A stretch of 14,960 nucleotides of DNA from Firmicutes bacterium CAG:882 (GTDB lineage Bacteria > Bacillota > Clostridia > Lachnospirales > Lachnospiraceae), in the NCBI GenBank assembly GCA_000435595.1, contig FR895452.1, positions 38,298 to 53,257 of the forward strand, given 5' to 3'. Each line of letters opens with the position of its first letter. Positions within the stretch are counted from its first letter, which is position 1. The notes under the pieces were generated by a model. The model searched no databases. It saw only the letters and a program-made list of their open reading frames with translations, and was not told the DNA's origin. Shown here piece by piece: positions 13,923 through 14,960 of this stretch. Both the position numbers and the translations under genes were made by a program.

Positions 13923-14540
13923 ATGATTGTAACAGATATTACGGACATGGATAAGAAGCGCAAGAGAATTAGTATAGACGGTGAATATGCGTTTGCTCTC
14001 TACAATCAGGAGGTCAACAGATACCGTCTTGAGGTCGGTGAGAATGTTGATGAACCGGTATATCGTGAGATAGATGAGGAGCTTATTCCCAAGCGTGTCA
14101 AGGCGAGAACTCTCTATATACTTAAGTCTGCACAGAAGACGGAGAAGCAGGTGCATGACAAACTTATTGAGGGTGGATATGTTGAGAGATATGCGCTGAT
14201 AGGCATAGAGTATGCCAAGAAGTTCGGCTATATTGATGACCTCAGATATGCGCAGTACTTTGTCGAAAATTCATGCCGTGGCAGGAGCAGAAGGGATATT
14301 GAGCAGAGATTGTACAGAAGGGGAATCGACAGGGACATCATAAGACAGGTGCTTGAAGAATTAAGACCTGATTCAGAGGATGATATTGGGGCTGTATGGG
14401 CTGCACTCCGGAAGAAGTCTGTTACACAGGATAACATAGGCGGACTTGATTTTGATGATAGAAGGAAGCTGTATGCGTATCTTATGAGGAAGGGATTTTC
14501 CTCTGAATGTGTCGGAAGAGTACTCAGAAGTGATGACTGA
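13923..14540 (+). CDS. recX: Regulatory protein RecX
   Basis: RecX binds RecA filaments and limits their growth and ATPase/strand-exchange activity; it is often co-transcribed with recA. The product is an all-helical protein of three tandem three-helix repeats, with family blocks such as IDGEYAFALYNQEV near the N-terminus, RRDIEQRLYRRGID in the middle and RRKLYAYLMRKGFSSECV at the end. Two starts are possible. ATG 13923 gives 205 residues beginning MIVTDITDMDKKR, the usual RecX opening, with GAGGG at 13914-13918 only 4 nt away. ATG 13866 gives 224 residues and lies 24 nt after recA but has no ribosome site. I favour 13923 moderately. No terminator separates it from recA, so it should share SOS control. 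Confidence 0.9.
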   Translation: MIVTDITDMDKKRKRISIDGEYAFALYNQEVNRYRLEVGENVDEPVYREIDEELIPKRVKARTLYILKSAQKTEKQVHDKLIEGGYVERYALIGIEYAKKFGYIDDLRYAQYFVENSCRGRSRRDIEQRLYRRGIDRDIIRQVLEELRPDSEDDIGAVWAALRKKSVTQDNIGGLDFDDRRKLYAYLMRKGFSSECVGRVLRSDD

Positions 14541-14610
14541 TACATACATGACTGAGAATGGCATATTAATGTGGAATTTGTTGTAATTTTGTATAATATT
14601 TGTTTAACAC

Positions 14611-14639
14611 TTGACACAAATGCCAAAAAAGTATACAAT
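14611..14639 (+). promoter_or_regulatory. Strong sigma-A promoter of rny
   Basis: A consensus TTGACA at 14611-14616 and TACAAT at 14634-14639 with 17 nt between them, in AT-rich sequence 48 nt before the rny start. It gives a predicted leader of about 42 nt. It indicates that rny starts a new transcription unit after recX. No clear terminator for recA-recX is seen at 14541-14610. Confidence 0.8.
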
Positions 14640-14674
14640 TTAAATGTTGTATTTTGTACAATGAAAACTAAATA

Positions 14675-14687
14675 AGGAGGTGCTCCT
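14675..14687 (+). promoter_or_regulatory. Ribosome binding site of rny inside a small hairpin
   Basis: AGGAG (14675-14679) is followed by the loop GTG and CTCCT (14683-14687), giving a perfect 5-bp stem that ends right at the GTG start codon. The Shine-Dalgarno AAGGAGG at 14674-14680 would be occluded when the stem forms. Stem length is short, so an effect on translation is only possible. Confidence 0.5.
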
Positions 14688-14960
14688 GTGTTACAGACGA
14701 TTTTAGCTGTAGTAATTTCCATTATTATAGTTGCACCTATTACTTGGTTTGTCGCTAATGCATATAGACGCAATGTAATCGAGAAGAAGATTGGCAGTGC
14801 GGAAGACAAGGCAAGAGAGATAATAGATGAAGCCCTCAAGACAGCAGAGACCAAGAAGAAAGAAGCTCTTTTGGAAGTGAAGGAAGAGTCCATCAAGACT
14901 AAGAATGAACTTGACAAGGAGACTAAGGAGAGACGCGCAGAGGTTCAGAAGTATGAGCGT
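14688..14960 (+). CDS. rny: Ribonuclease Y, N-terminal part (runs off the window)
   Basis: RNase Y is a membrane-anchored endoribonuclease that starts decay of many mRNAs in Firmicutes. Only the first 91 codons are present. They show a hydrophobic segment at about residues 3-25 (single N-terminal membrane anchor), a basic stretch (YRRN), then a long charged coiled coil rich in Lys, Glu and Ala (AREIIDEALKTAETKKKE and onward) that reaches ETKERRAEVQKYER, the typical RNase Y sequence before its KH and HD domains, which must lie beyond the window. The start is GTG 14688 with AAGGAGG at 14674-14680, 7 nt upstream. The frame is open to the last base. The position after recA-recX is common in Firmicutes. 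Confidence 0.93.
   Translation, partial: MLQTILAVVISIIIVAPITWFVANAYRRNVIEKKIGSAEDKAREIIDEALKTAETKKKEALLEVKEESIKTKNELDKETKERRAEVQKYER

Noticed and set aside
14592..14597. TATAAT upstream of the rny promoter as a further -10
   Set aside because: No acceptable -35 lies 16-18 nt upstream, whereas a better promoter is found just downstream at 14611-14639.
14228..14917. Open frame of 229 codons on the - strand over recX and rny
   Set aside because: It runs across a strong + strand promoter and two conserved genes and resembles no family; the Ser/Leu-rich composition is typical of an antisense shadow.

Overview
The window looks like chromosomal core sequence of a low-to-mid GC Gram-positive bacterium of the Clostridia, probably a Lachnospiraceae member (Butyrivibrio/Roseburia/Lachnospira-like). 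The reasons are a PolC-type replicative polymerase, the Firmicutes order uppS-cdsA-dxr-rseP-(ispG)-polC, strong AGGAGG ribosome binding sites with several TTG and GTG starts, the MEP isoprenoid pathway, a tRNA without encoded CCA, and recA-recX followed by rny. The genus is inferred, not shown. All genes lie on the + strand.

Layout. 3-512: 3' part of a bactofilin gene. 535-1828: pyrH (UMP kinase) and frr (ribosome recycling factor). A long hairpin (1851-1887) then separates these from an envelope/isoprenoid/replication operon at 1929-11562: uppS, cdsA, dxr, rseP, ispG, polC. Dxr and IspG make isoprenoid precursors, UppS turns them into the C55 carrier for the cell wall, CdsA makes CDP-diacylglycerol for phospholipids, RseP is the site-2 membrane protease, and PolC copies the chromosome. 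The operon therefore couples envelope growth to replication.

11563-12788 is a 1.2 kb stretch without protein genes and is the most interesting part. It holds two direct copies (11570-11872 and 12192-12494, both 303 nt) of an element that is itself a long imperfect inverted repeat. One copy lies on each side of a tRNA-Glu(CTC) gene that has its own promoter and terminator. The outer arms of the two copies differ in sequence but stay complementary within each copy, including a matched one-base-pair insertion, whereas the apical core is about 91% identical by eye. Most helix imperfections are G.U pairs when read as + strand RNA. This pattern is what a structured non-coding RNA would show; a fold-back mobile element with arm-to-arm conversion is the main alternative.

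12495-14540: the recA control region (sigma-A promoter flanked by two LexA-like boxes), then recA and recX, an SOS recombination pair. 14541-14960: a strong promoter and the 5' end of rny (RNase Y), which runs off the window.
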